Positions 1 to 8,607 of a stretch of 64,000 bases of DNA are shown in pieces (within the stretch, counting starts at the first letter, position 1; the number at the start of each line of letters is the position of its first letter). The notes below the pieces were generated by a model. That model worked only from the letters and a program-made list of their open reading frames with translations. It made no database searches and was not told the DNA's origin. This DNA is from an uncultured Pseudomonadales bacterium (GTDB taxonomy: Bacteria > Pseudomonadota > Gammaproteobacteria > Pseudomonadales > Pseudohongiellaceae): the NCBI GenBank assembly GCA_943842505.1, contig CALTDI010000023.1, positions 1 to 64,000 on the forward strand. Direction: 5' to 3'. Made by a program: the position numbers and the translations under genes.

Positions 1-1824
1 CTCGATCAGATCGATGCCAATAATGTGGCAGGGCTGGAAGTCGCCTGGAGAAGGCCCGCGCTCGATAGCTATTACTCTGAGATGAACCCAGCACAGCGCT
101 ATACCTCGAACTGGATATCAGCCCCCGTAGTGAAGAACGGCATAGCCTATGTGCCGAATGGCGTTGGTCTGGTTGAAGCCTTCAATCCGGGAACCGGCGA
201 AACAATCTGGGTGCAGGAGCCTGTCAACGGTGCAGAGGGTCTGCCCGGCGCGAATACCAGAGGCGTCGCCTATTGGAGCGAGGGGGATGATCGTCGCATC
301 TTGTTGCAACGCGGCACCTTTCTCTATGCTCTAAATGCCGATACCGGACAGGCCGTCACCAGCTTCGGAATCGATGGTCGCGTTGATCTGGACCTGATGC
401 CCGAAGGCTCCGAACTGTTTCGCTGGGGTGGAGTGCCCATGATAGTTCGGGACGTGGTGGTCATCGGTCAATCCATGTCGGATACCTTCTCAGATAAGGA
501 AGCCTTTCGTGGCGACGTACATGCCTTCGATGTGCGCACGGGTGAACTACGCTGGACCTATAATACGATTCCTCAGGCAGGCCAGTTTGGCACAGCCAGT
601 TGGCAGGATCGCTCCTGGTCATACACCGGGCACTCGCCGGTTTGGGCTCTATTCAGTGCCGATGAGGAGCTAGGCCTGGTGTATATGCCCATTTCGTCGT
701 CCACTAACGATATGTATGGCGGTCATCGCATCGGTGACAATCTATTTAGCCAGTCTCTGGTAGCTGTGGATGCCGAGACCGGTGACCGGGTCTGGCACTA
801 TCAGACGGTTCACCACGGCCTGTGGGATTACGATCCTCCTGCCGCTCCTATCCTTATGGACATTACCGTGGATGGCGAGCCGGTCAAGGCTGTTACACAG
901 CTGACCAAGCAAGCCTTTGCCTTCGTGTTCAACCGCGAAACAGGCGAGCCCATTTGGGAGATCGAAGAGCGAGCGGTACCGCAGTCCGATGTGCCGGGCG
1001 AAGTTACCTCAGCTACGCAGCCGTTTCCGACGCGACCGGCGCCATTTGATCGCCAGGGAGCAACCGTCGACAACCTGATCGATTTCACACCCGAGTTGCG
1101 CGCAGAGGCGCTTGAGATATTTAACAACTACGTCACAGGCCCGCTGTTTACGCCACCGTCGATACGCAGCGATGATCCGAACGGCACTCAGGGCACGATC
1201 CAATTGCCCGGCTCTCAGGGAGGTGCGGATGTGCAAGGCGCTGCCTTCGATCCAGAAACCGGATATTTATACATTCCTTCCATTACATCCCCGTTTGTTG
1301 CCGATATTGTGCCCGGTGATCCAGAGATTACCAACCTAAGCTATGTCAAAGGCGCAAGACGCTGGATCGCAGGCCCGCGCGGGCTACCCTTATTCAAGCC
1401 ACCCTATGGCCGCATCACGGCGATCGACATGAACACCGGCGAACATATATGGATGGCGCCTAACGGCGATGGCCCCATCGATCATCCCGATCTTGTGGAT
1501 CTGGACTTAGGTCAGCTAGGCTTGCCCGGCAGACCCTCTCCTTTGCTCACCAAGACACTCCTATTCCTGGGCGAGGGGCTCACCAACCAACGCCCCGGCG
1601 GGCGCATCCCTGCAGACATGCCGGTTGAGATCGCCACTAATAGCGGCGGCCCTATGTTTAGAGCTTACAGCAAGGAGTCAGGTGAAATTGTTTGGGAAAC
1701 CGAACTCGAGGCAGGCACATCTGGGCCACCGATCAGCTATCTCCACGAAGGGGAACAATTTATTCTTGTAGCCATCGGTGATCGACAATACAGCCCTGAG
1801 CTAGTCGCCTTCAAGCTGCCATAA
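1..1824 (+). CDS. PQQ-dependent dehydrogenase (quinoprotein), 5' end outside window
   Basis: This is the C-terminal part of a periplasmic PQQ-dependent dehydrogenase, an eight-bladed beta-propeller enzyme that oxidises alcohols or sugars and passes electrons to the respiratory chain. The frame is open to base 1, so the gene starts upstream; about 607 codons are present. Tryptophan-docking style repeats recur through the sequence (GETIWVQ, GELRWTY, GDRVWHYQ, GEHIWMA, GEIVWETE). The stretch HHGLWDYDPPAAP is typical of membrane-type glucose or related quinoprotein dehydrogenases. No CxxCH haem motif is present in this part, so it is not a C-terminal quinohaemoprotein fusion. Substrate is unknown. 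A strong hairpin terminator follows the stop codon. Confidence 0.85.
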   Translation, partial: LDQIDANNVAGLEVAWRRPALDSYYSEMNPAQRYTSNWISAPVVKNGIAYVPNGVGLVEAFNPGTGETIWVQEPVNGAEGLPGANTRGVAYWSEGDDRRILLQRGTFLYALNADTGQAVTSFGIDGRVDLDLMPEGSELFRWGGVPMIVRDVVVIGQSMSDTFSDKEAFRGDVHAFDVRTGELRWTYNTIPQAGQFGTASWQDRSWSYTGHSPVWALFSADEELGLVYMPISSSTNDMYGGHRIGDNLFSQSLVAVDAETGDRVWHYQTVHHGLWDYDPPAAPILMDITVDGEPVKAVTQLTKQAFAFVFNRETGEPIWEIEERAVPQSDVPGEVTSATQPFPTRPAPFDRQGATVDNLIDFTPELRAEALEIFNNYVTGPLFTPPSIRSDDPNGTQGTIQLPGSQGGADVQGAAFDPETGYLYIPSITSPFVADIVPGDPEITNLSYVKGARRWIAGPRGLPLFKPPYGRITAIDMNTGEHIWMAPNGDGPIDHPDLVDLDLGQLGLPGRPSPLLTKTLLFLGEGLTNQRPGGRIPADMPVEIATNSGGPMFRAYSKESGEIVWETELEAGTSGPPISYLHEGEQFILVAIGDRQYSPELVAFKLP

Positions 1825-1825
1825 A

Positions 1826-1856
1826 AAAAGCTGACGCGTAGTACGCGTCAGCTTTT
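1826..1856. terminator. bidirectional intrinsic terminator
   Basis: A 15-base inverted repeat (AAAAGCTGACGCGTA and its complement) separated by a single base follows the dehydrogenase stop codon. The stem is flanked by A and T runs, so it can terminate the plus-strand dehydrogenase and also the converging minus-strand methyltransferase gene ending at 1886. Confidence 0.9.
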
Positions 1857-1885
1857 GTAGATTGACTGCCCTCAGTGTCGAATGA

Positions 1886-2446
1886 CTATTTAATGCATTC
1901 GTAAACAAATGCTGGGGGCATATTTCGAAAGGTGAAGTCCAACTTAACGGCTTTAAAGATTGGTTTTAGTTCGGCGTAATTATTCAGGCTGTATTGATAC
2001 TGCAGGAACCGCCCGCCCTCACACAAATTAGACCTAACTGATTCCAGGATATTCTTCACCACCTGATCTTCGATCAAGGCCAGCGGCAGACTGGATACGA
2101 TATGATCGACGTCTTCGATACCTAACTCATCCAAGATCGTTCTTATAGATGAAGCGCAGGCATTAACTACGCGCAACCTCGAATCCTGCAGCGCCGTTAA
2201 CTGCTCGATAAAATCTCCATTGACCTCGAAACATATTAAAACGCAATCTGGGCTCATTCGTTCCAAAATAGAACGGGTAACGCAGCCAGTGCCGGGGCCT
2301 AATTCTATGATGCAACTTGCAGATTTAAAATCTATAGGAGCGAGCAAGGTCTTAATCAAAGATTTGGAGCTGGGAGTGATTGTCCCTGAGGTCTTAAAAC
2401 TCTTAATTAGATTCAGCGAATCACTAAGTTTGAATTTTGCGTTCAT
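1886..2446 (-). CDS. class I SAM-dependent methyltransferase, PmtA-like
   Basis: A 186-residue methyltransferase of the phospholipid N-methyltransferase (PmtA) or rRNA-dimethylase-like type. The SAM-binding motif I is IIELGPGTGCVTRSIL near residue 46. The later SSLPLALI and FRNMPPAFVYEC segments resemble the substrate loop and C-terminus of bacterial phosphatidylethanolamine N-methyltransferases. It is too short for KsgA. Its ATG overlaps the stop of the upstream membrane-protein gene by four bases, so the two are translationally coupled. An acyl-activating enzyme lies divergently upstream, which supports a lipid role. Phospholipid methylation is inferred. Confidence 0.7.
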   Translation of the reverse strand: MNAKFKLSDSLNLIKSFKTSGTITPSSKSLIKTLLAPIDFKSASCIIELGPGTGCVTRSILERMSPDCVLICFEVNGDFIEQLTALQDSRLRVVNACASSIRTILDELGIEDVDHIVSSLPLALIEDQVVKNILESVRSNLCEGGRFLQYQYSLNNYAELKPIFKAVKLDFTFRNMPPAFVYECIK

Positions 2447-3006
2447 ATTCTAAGCCACTCACCTAATTCGACGCCTAGAAAGACATATACGGCCACCAGG
2501 GGAAGCTCACCTATCAGCACTGCACTAAGCAACTTTCTTAACGACATCTTGGCTATCCCAGCAACATAACAAACAGCATCGGTAGGTACTAGAGGAAAGA
2601 GCGACCAGCCGACAACAAACCAAAATGCATACCTATGCTGCATCCGGCGCTTCAAATCTGTGATTTTTTCCGGGTACTTTTCGTGTAGCAGTCGATCGTA
2701 GCTGCCAAAAGAGGGGAAACTGTATACTAGGAATGCCCCGACCACAACTCCCGCCAGAGATATAGCGAGCACCAAATAGGGCCACTGCGGAAAGGCAATC
2801 GCACCTGCTAGTACGAATGGCGTACATGGCATCAACAATAAGGAACGGGTAAGTGACATTAGCAGATAGGCGATAAGCGCCATTGAGCCCATCTGATTGA
2901 GCAGCTGCGCTAGTGACTCACGGCTCAGCAACTCAGGATTGATAACCAGCAATGCCAGAATCATAGCCACCACAACAAACCAGACTCTATTGATGTGCCG
3001 GGTCAT
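2443..3006 (-). CDS. TVP38/TMEM64 (VTT domain) membrane protein
   Basis: A polytopic inner-membrane protein of the VTT/DedA-related family. There is one N-terminal helix (VWFVVVAMILALLVI), then the VTT core with the re-entrant segment LLMPCTPFVLAGAIAFP, further helices, and the conserved FPLVPTDAVCYVAGI segment. These proteins are linked to lipid transport or membrane homeostasis, but the substrate is unknown. The frame could extend upstream to an ATG at 3126. I prefer the ATG at 3006 because the extra 40 residues do not look like a leader and the helix starts right after 3006; no clear ribosome site distinguishes them. It is coupled to the methyltransferase by an ATGA overlap. Confidence 0.75.
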   Translation of the reverse strand: MTRHINRVWFVVVAMILALLVINPELLSRESLAQLLNQMGSMALIAYLLMSLTRSLLLMPCTPFVLAGAIAFPQWPYLVLAISLAGVVVGAFLVYSFPSFGSYDRLLHEKYPEKITDLKRRMQHRYAFWFVVGWSLFPLVPTDAVCYVAGIAKMSLRKLLSAVLIGELPLVAVYVFLGVELGEWLRI

Positions 3007-3230
3007 AGGGAATTCATTAGCTGGGGCGAGAACTGAGATAGCATGTGAATTAGATAGAGAATCTGCGTGATGATTAAAGGGAACCGCGAAGTTTAGGCCT
3101 AGGCTCAACACCATGCAAGCCCTCATAGCCAGTGCCCCGCGACCTACCGCGTTAGCTCTTCATGGATGACCGGCATACCTTGGCGGCGGGCATGGTTCCA
3201 CGACCCATATTTCTGCGCTAAGATGTCGAC

Positions 3231-4748
3231 ATGCTTCAACACCGCTTTATCGACTCCGCCATTCAGAATCCCGACAAGATTGCCTTCATCGATCGCAGTA
3301 CTGGTCGCGATATCAGCTATTCGCAGGCACTTCTAGCCTCTCTCATATTGGCGCGCCGCTTCGGCAAACTGGAGAGGGGCCGCATAGGCATCATGCTACC
3401 GACATCCTCCGGGGGCGGACTAGCCGTCATTGGTGCCGTGATGGCAGGTCGCACACCGGTGATGATTAACTACTCTACCGGCGCCGAAAAGAATTGCCGT
3501 TACGCACAGGACACCTGCGATTTCCACATCATAATTACCACGAAGGCTCTGCTCGAGAAAACCGGCTGCGCGCATCTGCCGGAGATGATTTTCATCGAGG
3601 ATATCCTCAGTTCACTCGGCAAGGTTGAAAAGGCGACTGCTTTCCTAAAGTCGAAACTACCGCGGCCATTGTTGAAACGCCTGGTCGGGAAATCCAACCT
3701 CGATTTGCCAGCCGTCATTCTCTTTACCAGCGGCAGCGAGAAAGAGCCAAAAGTTGTGCAGCTGTCTCAGCGAAATATTATTTCCAACATCGATTCCTTT
3801 TCTCAGATGATGGATATCTACGGAATGGATAATCTTTTGGCTGTACTTCCCTACTTCCACGTCTTCGGCCTCACAATTAATTTGTGGACGCCTATGTGCC
3901 TGGGTATGACTACAATCACCTATGCAAACCCACTAGAATTCAAGACGATTGCGAAGATCATTCGAGAATACAAACCCGAACTCTTAGTAGGCACACCACT
4001 ATTCCTCGAGGGCTATGTTAAACAATCCAAGGCTGGAGATTTTGCCAGCATCAAGCTTGCGGTTTCCGGAGCAGACAAATGCCCTGAACATCTACGGATA
4101 CTCTATCGAGAAAAACACGACATCGAGATTTTCGAAGGATACGGCACCACCGAAACCTCGCCTGTGATTTCAGCCAACCCACGGGATCGCAACAAGCCCG
4201 GCAGCATTGGCACACCGATACCCGGTACCGAGATAAGAATACAGAACCTCGATACGGGTGCAGACTGCGCAGTCGGCGAGACTGGCAAGATTCTAGTCAA
4301 AGGCGATGGCGTAATGCTAGGTTATCTCAACGACATAGAAGAATCTTCGCTGAGACTGAAGTCCGGCTGGTATGACACGGGAGATCTGGGCTATCTCGAT
4401 GAAGACGGTTATCTATGGCACAAGGGCAGACTGAAGCGCTTCGTCAAGATTGGCGGGGAGATGGTGTCCCTGGTCATGGTCGAGGAGACCATGAATGCAT
4501 TGACGCCAGTGGAGGTTGAGTGCTGCGCGGTGGAGCTTCCCGATTCAAAACGAGGCTCGAAGATCGTTGGCGTCACCAATACTAAGGTAGACCAGCAAGA
4601 TCTGAACAAGAAACTATCGAAGGCGCTGCCAAATCTTGCGCTGCCGAAAAAATATGTACATGTGGCAGAGTTTCCCAGGATGGGCAGCGGCAAGACCGAT
4701 TTCCGCTCACTAACCGAGATAGTGCGCGAGTTGGACGAGAACGCCTAG
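3231..4748 (+). CDS. AMP-binding acyl-CoA/acyl-ACP synthetase (Aas-like)
   Basis: A 505-residue member of the ANL adenylating family that activates fatty acids through an acyl-adenylate. The P-loop is FTSGSEKEPKVV near residue 165. The A5 motif is GYGTTETSPVIS, the A7/A8 region is GWYDTGDLGYLDEDGYLWHKGRLKRFVKIGGEMVS, and the catalytic lysine region is near the C-terminus (PRMGSGKTDFRSL). The C-terminal pattern resembles the synthetase half of E. coli Aas, which re-esterifies lysophospholipids, but no acyltransferase domain is fused here. Neighbouring PmtA-like and VTT genes, divergently transcribed, suggest lipid remodelling. It ends convergently with the MAPEG gene across a terminator. Confidence 0.8.
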   Translation: MLQHRFIDSAIQNPDKIAFIDRSTGRDISYSQALLASLILARRFGKLERGRIGIMLPTSSGGGLAVIGAVMAGRTPVMINYSTGAEKNCRYAQDTCDFHIIITTKALLEKTGCAHLPEMIFIEDILSSLGKVEKATAFLKSKLPRPLLKRLVGKSNLDLPAVILFTSGSEKEPKVVQLSQRNIISNIDSFSQMMDIYGMDNLLAVLPYFHVFGLTINLWTPMCLGMTTITYANPLEFKTIAKIIREYKPELLVGTPLFLEGYVKQSKAGDFASIKLAVSGADKCPEHLRILYREKHDIEIFEGYGTTETSPVISANPRDRNKPGSIGTPIPGTEIRIQNLDTGADCAVGETGKILVKGDGVMLGYLNDIEESSLRLKSGWYDTGDLGYLDEDGYLWHKGRLKRFVKIGGEMVSLVMVEETMNALTPVEVECCAVELPDSKRGSKIVGVTNTKVDQQDLNKKLSKALPNLALPKKYVHVAEFPRMGSGKTDFRSLTEIVRELDENA

Positions 4749-4778
4749 TCACACTCGACTTCGATTGTTTGCCCCACG

Positions 4779-4873
4779 CACCTCTCTCACTACTCCTTCT
4801 CTCGCTACTCCTTTCTCCTCTAGCTTTTTCTCACTGCCCCTTTCTCTCTATCTCTTTCCCCCAAACGCTCAGT
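4779..4873. repeat. pyrimidine-rich low-complexity intergenic tract
   Basis: Nearly all bases on the plus strand here are C or T, in short CTCT, CTTT and TTTC runs with only scattered purines. It lies in a non-coding gap of about 280 bases between two converging genes and encodes no plausible ORF. It sits just downstream of the synthetase stop codon and upstream of the shared terminator. Confidence 0.7.
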
Positions 4874-4950
4874 CCCAACCGCTAGTTACCCTTCACCCTT
4901 ATTTCCTCTGGACGACCTCCAGAGGCAATTCTGAATCCTGAGAGTAGTCA

Positions 4951-4990
4951 AAAAAAAACAGCCACTGCAATTAAGCCGCGGCTGTCTTTT
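4951..4990. terminator. bidirectional terminator between convergent genes
   Basis: ACAGCC at 4958-4963 pairs with GGCTGT at 4980-4985. The hairpin is preceded by a run of eight A residues and followed by CTTTT, so it can act on transcripts from both sides: the synthetase on plus and the MAPEG gene on minus. Confidence 0.7.
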
Positions 4991-5029
4991 AGCTAGCCTG
5001 CAGAGGCTAGATACGACTTCTGCGCTTGT

Positions 5030-5413
5030 CTATATCACTTGCATCACGGCAGAGATCAGGCCCGCCAGGATCAGCAGCACAGTGGGTACCCAGCCAATAA
5101 TGAATCCTAATCCGCGTTTTGCCGGGTCAGAAACATAGGATACGAAATAGATGATGCGACCCACCAGATAGAACGAGCCCAAGCCTGCAGCGTAAGTTGG
5201 GTTGCCAAAATAGGCGAAGATAAGAATAGCAGGAATAAACACTATCAATTGCTCGAGGGTATTCATATGCACACGGTAGTAGCGATCAAACACCTCATGA
5301 CCGCTAATCGCCGGCGCCTTAATATCGTATTTCCCTCTGGCCATGCCGACCTTAAAACTGAAGAACTGATACTCGAGAATCGCGAGTAAGATTACTATTG
5401 CTACTAATGCCAT
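5030..5413 (-). CDS. MAPEG family membrane protein
   Basis: A small integral membrane protein of about 127 residues with four hydrophobic segments, of the MAPEG family (membrane-associated eicosanoid and glutathione metabolism proteins). The family-typical region near residues 25-60 (ARGKYDIKAPAISGHEVFDRYYRVHMNTLEQ) carries the conserved R...H.NT.E pattern. Bacterial members may be glutathione transferases or peroxidases, but no activity is established for this type. The frame opens at 5443; I chose the ATG at 5413 because GGGGAAAG lies just upstream and the hydrophobic first helix starts immediately after it. Confidence 0.8.
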   Translation of the reverse strand: MALVAIVILLAILEYQFFSFKVGMARGKYDIKAPAISGHEVFDRYYRVHMNTLEQLIVFIPAILIFAYFGNPTYAAGLGSFYLVGRIIYFVSYVSDPAKRGLGFIIGWVPTVLLILAGLISAVMQVI

Positions 5414-5458
5414 GACTTTCCCCCAGCGCTTTGAGCAGCGCATTGTTTTTAAGTAGTG

Positions 5459-6229
5459 TTAACTTCTTTTTATACTAGACTTGATTATGCCATCCAAATA
5501 TTCAACTGAATCAGTTCCCATTATCGGTTCGAACTTGATATCTGGATGCAGCTCTCTCATTCTTAGATTCAACCAACCATGACCCGAATGAATTAGTGAA
5601 TCCAAAATTATGTTGTCGCTATCACAGTCTTTGGCAAGCTCCATCAAGCGATCGAAGCCAACCAGAATGTTTTCTGTGTGGCGACGGCGAATCTCGGTGC
5701 CGTAGAACAGATCAAACCAGTCTACCTCCTCTCCCCCAATCGTTAGAAATAAGCGAGGAAAAACTTCCACATCGCCGCTGGCGAATTGAGTCCAGATCTC
5801 TGCGAGCTCCTCGCTAGTATAAGTATTGTTGCCGATCGGACCCTGGGAAGAAAGAAATAAAATTCCCGTGATAGAACCCAACTGCCTGCGCGTGCTCTCC
5901 GCTATCTTGAAGAAGGTTTCCTGTCGCGCATTCATCTCCGTCGCCGCGATGGCTTGGGCCTGTTTTTCGGAATGTGCGTTATTACGCCTCAATTCTTCAT
6001 TATTTTCTGCCAGCACCGACTGCTGGATGAATAAACCGATTACTAACCAGAGAAAAGCGAGGAACGCGAAGGCGCCTTCCAGAAAAGTGCCCATCTCCTC
6101 GATTGACAGATCGAGGAAGGAACTCCAGCCTACGTTGCGGGCTATATAGATAATAAGGAAGCAGAACCACAGGAAGGTGAGGCTGAGACCAAACCAGATG
6201 CGCCAGTCTTTAGGGATATAGGATTTCAT
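5459..6229 (-). CDS. hypothetical membrane protein, two helices plus coiled-coil region
   Basis: I do not recognise this 256-residue protein. Two transmembrane helices are visible near residues 12-30 and 50-68. A polar stretch follows (about 70-110, rich in E, N, Q and A), likely coiled coil, and then a soluble C-terminal domain of about 140 residues with no motif I can name. The architecture resembles membrane-anchored sensor-like or phage-exclusion-like DUF proteins, but no catalytic residues stand out. The start is an ATG in a conventional position. It precedes the MAPEG gene by 45 bases on the same strand, so they may be co-transcribed. Confidence 0.6.
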   Translation of the reverse strand: MKSYIPKDWRIWFGLSLTFLWFCFLIIYIARNVGWSSFLDLSIEEMGTFLEGAFAFLAFLWLVIGLFIQQSVLAENNEELRRNNAHSEKQAQAIAATEMNARQETFFKIAESTRRQLGSITGILFLSSQGPIGNNTYTSEELAEIWTQFASGDVEVFPRLFLTIGGEEVDWFDLFYGTEIRRRHTENILVGFDRLMELAKDCDSDNIILDSLIHSGHGWLNLRMRELHPDIKFEPIMGTDSVEYLDGIIKSSIKRS

Positions 6230-6283
6230 GTGGCCCTAGAGTAAAGTGCTAGCTGGTATGGGTCAAACACTTCCTCTTGCCAT

Positions 6284-7252
6284 CTATTGCGCAGAGGTAT
6301 GTATTGCGCCTGCACTGTCAGCTGAGAATAATTCGATGAGATTATCGCGTATTAGTTCTGCCTCTTCCCAGAGCACGAAATGTCCCAGTCCCTCGCGAGG
6401 CAGATAGCGAACGTCGGCATTGACCAGCTCAGCGCGCATGAACTGCGCGTTGTCCGGATGCACCAGTCGGTCCCTGTCCCCCTGCACGATTAGCACCGGC
6501 ATCGTCAGATTCTTCCATAGCGGCCGCATCGCTTCGAGCTGCGGGCGCAACGGCATTATCTCGGCATTCGCCCCCTTCAGGCTTGCTCCGAGCACGAAGC
6601 GCGGCAAGAGAAGCGCGAATCGATTATACCAACGCGGCCCACTTAATTTGGGATCGCCGGTAGTCGCGACAAATATCAGTCCGGCAACCAGGCCGGAGTA
6701 GTTCATCGCGGTACGCGCAATGACAGGCCCGCCATAGGAGTGCCCCATGAGAAGCGCACCCCTTCCGGAGCGATCCATATCGAGGAGCGGGCGCAAGGCG
6801 GCGGCCTGCGCGTCCAGAGAAGGCACCTTCGCATCCTCGTCACTCCTCCAACCGGGGCGAGTTACCGAGATCATGTGAAACCTCTCCTGCATAACAGGAT
6901 CATTCAGATAGCTTCTGAAAGCGGAATAAGAGCCAGGTGTCCCATGAACAAAGATTATTAACTGTTTAGCCTCGCCCGACGCATTGGGTCTATCGATCTC
7001 GACATAGTCAATACTGCCCAGTGACTTGACCTGAAGGTTAGCCATCGCTGCAAAGGAGGATGAGGCAAGGTCCTGCTGCGACAGGAGCGGTTGGGGGCTC
7101 ATACAGGCGAGAATCCCGATCAGCGCTAACTGAACCGGACTCAAAAGACGATTGCTTCTTTGTGATCCAGGCCGTGACAACGACTCAGCTCCCCTGCTCA
7201 GATGCGATACCAACAGATACCCCATTGCAGCAGAAACATGCGCGATGATCAA
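6284..7252 (-). CDS. alpha/beta hydrolase
   Basis: A 322-residue alpha/beta-hydrolase fold enzyme. The oxyanion-hole motif is FVHGTPGS and the nucleophile elbow is GHSYGG (Ser). The acid is in QGDRDRLVHP and the catalytic His in GLGHFVLWEE. The N-terminal 55 residues include a hydrophobic stretch (LALIGILACMSP) that may be a signal or membrane anchor, with a cysteine in a poor lipobox context. The substrate cannot be predicted. It is divergent from xseB, with a 93-base promoter region between them. Confidence 0.75.
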   Translation of the reverse strand: MIIAHVSAAMGYLLVSHLSRGAESLSRPGSQRSNRLLSPVQLALIGILACMSPQPLLSQQDLASSSFAAMANLQVKSLGSIDYVEIDRPNASGEAKQLIIFVHGTPGSYSAFRSYLNDPVMQERFHMISVTRPGWRSDEDAKVPSLDAQAAALRPLLDMDRSGRGALLMGHSYGGPVIARTAMNYSGLVAGLIFVATTGDPKLSGPRWYNRFALLLPRFVLGASLKGANAEIMPLRPQLEAMRPLWKNLTMPVLIVQGDRDRLVHPDNAQFMRAELVNADVRYLPREGLGHFVLWEEAELIRDNLIELFSADSAGAIHTSAQ

Positions 7253-7309
7253 CCGACTGCAATATCACTCTATCGCACCGTTTTGGCATGAAATCCGATG
7301 GACTTGGCG

Positions 7310-7315
7310 TATAAT
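7310..7315 (+). promoter_or_regulatory. candidate -10 element for the xseB-ispA operon
   Basis: A perfect TATAAT lies 31 bases before the xseB ATG in the divergent intergenic region. The best TTGGCA-like -35 is 21 bases upstream, which is longer than ideal, so the call rests mainly on the consensus -10. Confidence 0.4.
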
Positions 7316-7345
7316 CCCTGACTATCTGGATACCGGAACAAGATC

Positions 7346-7588
7346 ATGACAAAGAAGAAGCAAGCAACATTCGATTTTGAGCAAGCGCTGGAGAATCTGG
7401 AAGAACTGGTGTCTTCCATGGAAGACGGCGAGCTTACTCTGGAAGAATCCCTGCAGGCCTTCGAGAAAGGCATCAAGCTAACTCGAGAATGCCAGAGCGC
7501 CCTCAAGAACGCCGAACAGAAAGTACAGCTATTGCTGAATGAGAATGGCGACACCGAAGAGATCGATCTAGACGATGTGGAAGAATAG
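7346..7588 (+). CDS. xseB: exodeoxyribonuclease VII small subunit
   Basis: An 80-residue protein matching the small subunit of exonuclease VII, which associates with XseA to degrade single-stranded DNA. The family signature [26 protein letters not shown] occupies residues 11-36, followed by the helix with [15 protein letters not shown]. The acidic C-terminal tail (ends DLDDVEE) is common. It is followed after nine bases by ispA, the usual gammaproteobacterial order xseB-ispA-dxs. No xseA lies in this window, which is normal because it is encoded elsewhere. Confidence 0.95.
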   Translation: MTKKKQATFDFEQALENLEELVSSMEDGELTLEESLQAFEKGIKLTRECQSALKNAEQKVQLLLNENGDTEEIDLDDVEE

Positions 7589-7597
7589 CCAGCCCTC

Positions 7598-8500
7598 ATG
7601 ACTTCATCGAATACCAAGATGCTGGATGAGTTTCTTACGCAGTGTCAGCAGCGGGTTGATCAGCGCCTTGCCGAGAAGCTAGATGCCGAAATCATTAGCC
7701 ACACGCTAAAACAAGCGATGCAATATGCCTGTCTCGGCGGCGGCAAGCGTATTCGCCCAGTACTGGCCTATGGCAGCGCACTCGCCGTGGGTGGAGAGCT
7801 GGCTGCAGCCGACAATGCGGCCGCCGCCGTCGAACTAATTCACAGCTACTCACTGGTTCATGATGACCTGCCCGCCATGGATGACGATGATTTACGTCGC
7901 GGCAAGCCCACAGTGCATAAAGCCTACGATGAGGCTACGGCAATTCTGGTCGGCGATGCATTGCAGTCTCTGGCCTTCGCGCTGCTTAGTGCGGACACTG
8001 AGCCCCTCGACGCAGCGAATAGCCTGGCGATGGTTCACCTACTCAGTCAGGCCGCTGGCGCCACCGGCATGGTCGGAGGCCAGAGTCTGGACTTTGAGGC
8101 CGTTGGCGAGCAACTGACTCTCGAGCAGCTCGAACAGATGCATAAGCTGAAGACCGGGGCCCTGATCCGATGCGCCGTGCTACTTGGCGGCATGAGCGCC
8201 GGTTCCGCCAGTGAATCGCAGATGAGCGCGCTAGCTGACTATGCGGACAATATCGGGCTGGCATTCCAGGTTCAGGACGATATTCTGGATGTTACCAGCG
8301 ATACTTCGCAGCTAGGCAAGCCGCAGGGCTCGGACAGTGACAAGAACAAACCCACCTATGTGTCCTTGCTTGGCATAGCGCAGGCTAAAGATCTGGCCAC
8401 CTCGCTGTCACACAGGGCAATCGCGGCTCTAGAGGGGTTTCCCGCCAGCGCAGACCCACTAAGAGAACTTGCCGCCTACGTGGTGAGCAGATTGCACTGA
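7598..8500 (+). CDS. ispA: farnesyl diphosphate synthase (polyprenyl synthetase)
   Basis: A 300-residue short-chain trans-prenyltransferase that condenses IPP with DMAPP and GPP to make farnesyl diphosphate for quinones, undecaprenyl phosphate and haem O. The first aspartate-rich motif is DDLPAMDDDD followed by RRGKPTVH. The second is FQVQDDILD with the following GKPQGSD.KNKPTYVSLLG. The length is normal for IspA. It lies between xseB and dxs, so precursor supply and use are encoded together. A 107-base gap before dxs contains TATAAT at 8507-8512, hinting that dxs may also have its own promoter. Confidence 0.95.
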   Translation: MTSSNTKMLDEFLTQCQQRVDQRLAEKLDAEIISHTLKQAMQYACLGGGKRIRPVLAYGSALAVGGELAAADNAAAAVELIHSYSLVHDDLPAMDDDDLRRGKPTVHKAYDEATAILVGDALQSLAFALLSADTEPLDAANSLAMVHLLSQAAGATGMVGGQSLDFEAVGEQLTLEQLEQMHKLKTGALIRCAVLLGGMSAGSASESQMSALADYADNIGLAFQVQDDILDVTSDTSQLGKPQGSDSDKNKPTYVSLLGIAQAKDLATSLSHRAIAALEGFPASADPLRELAAYVVSRLH

Positions 8501-8607
8501 ATTGGGTATAATTGACGATTCGGTGACAGTGCTTTAACTTACGCCCGTTTTCGCCTCCCAAGGCTATTTTCAGTTAGCATGGGGGCATCTGGAGTTGATA
8601 TACCGCT

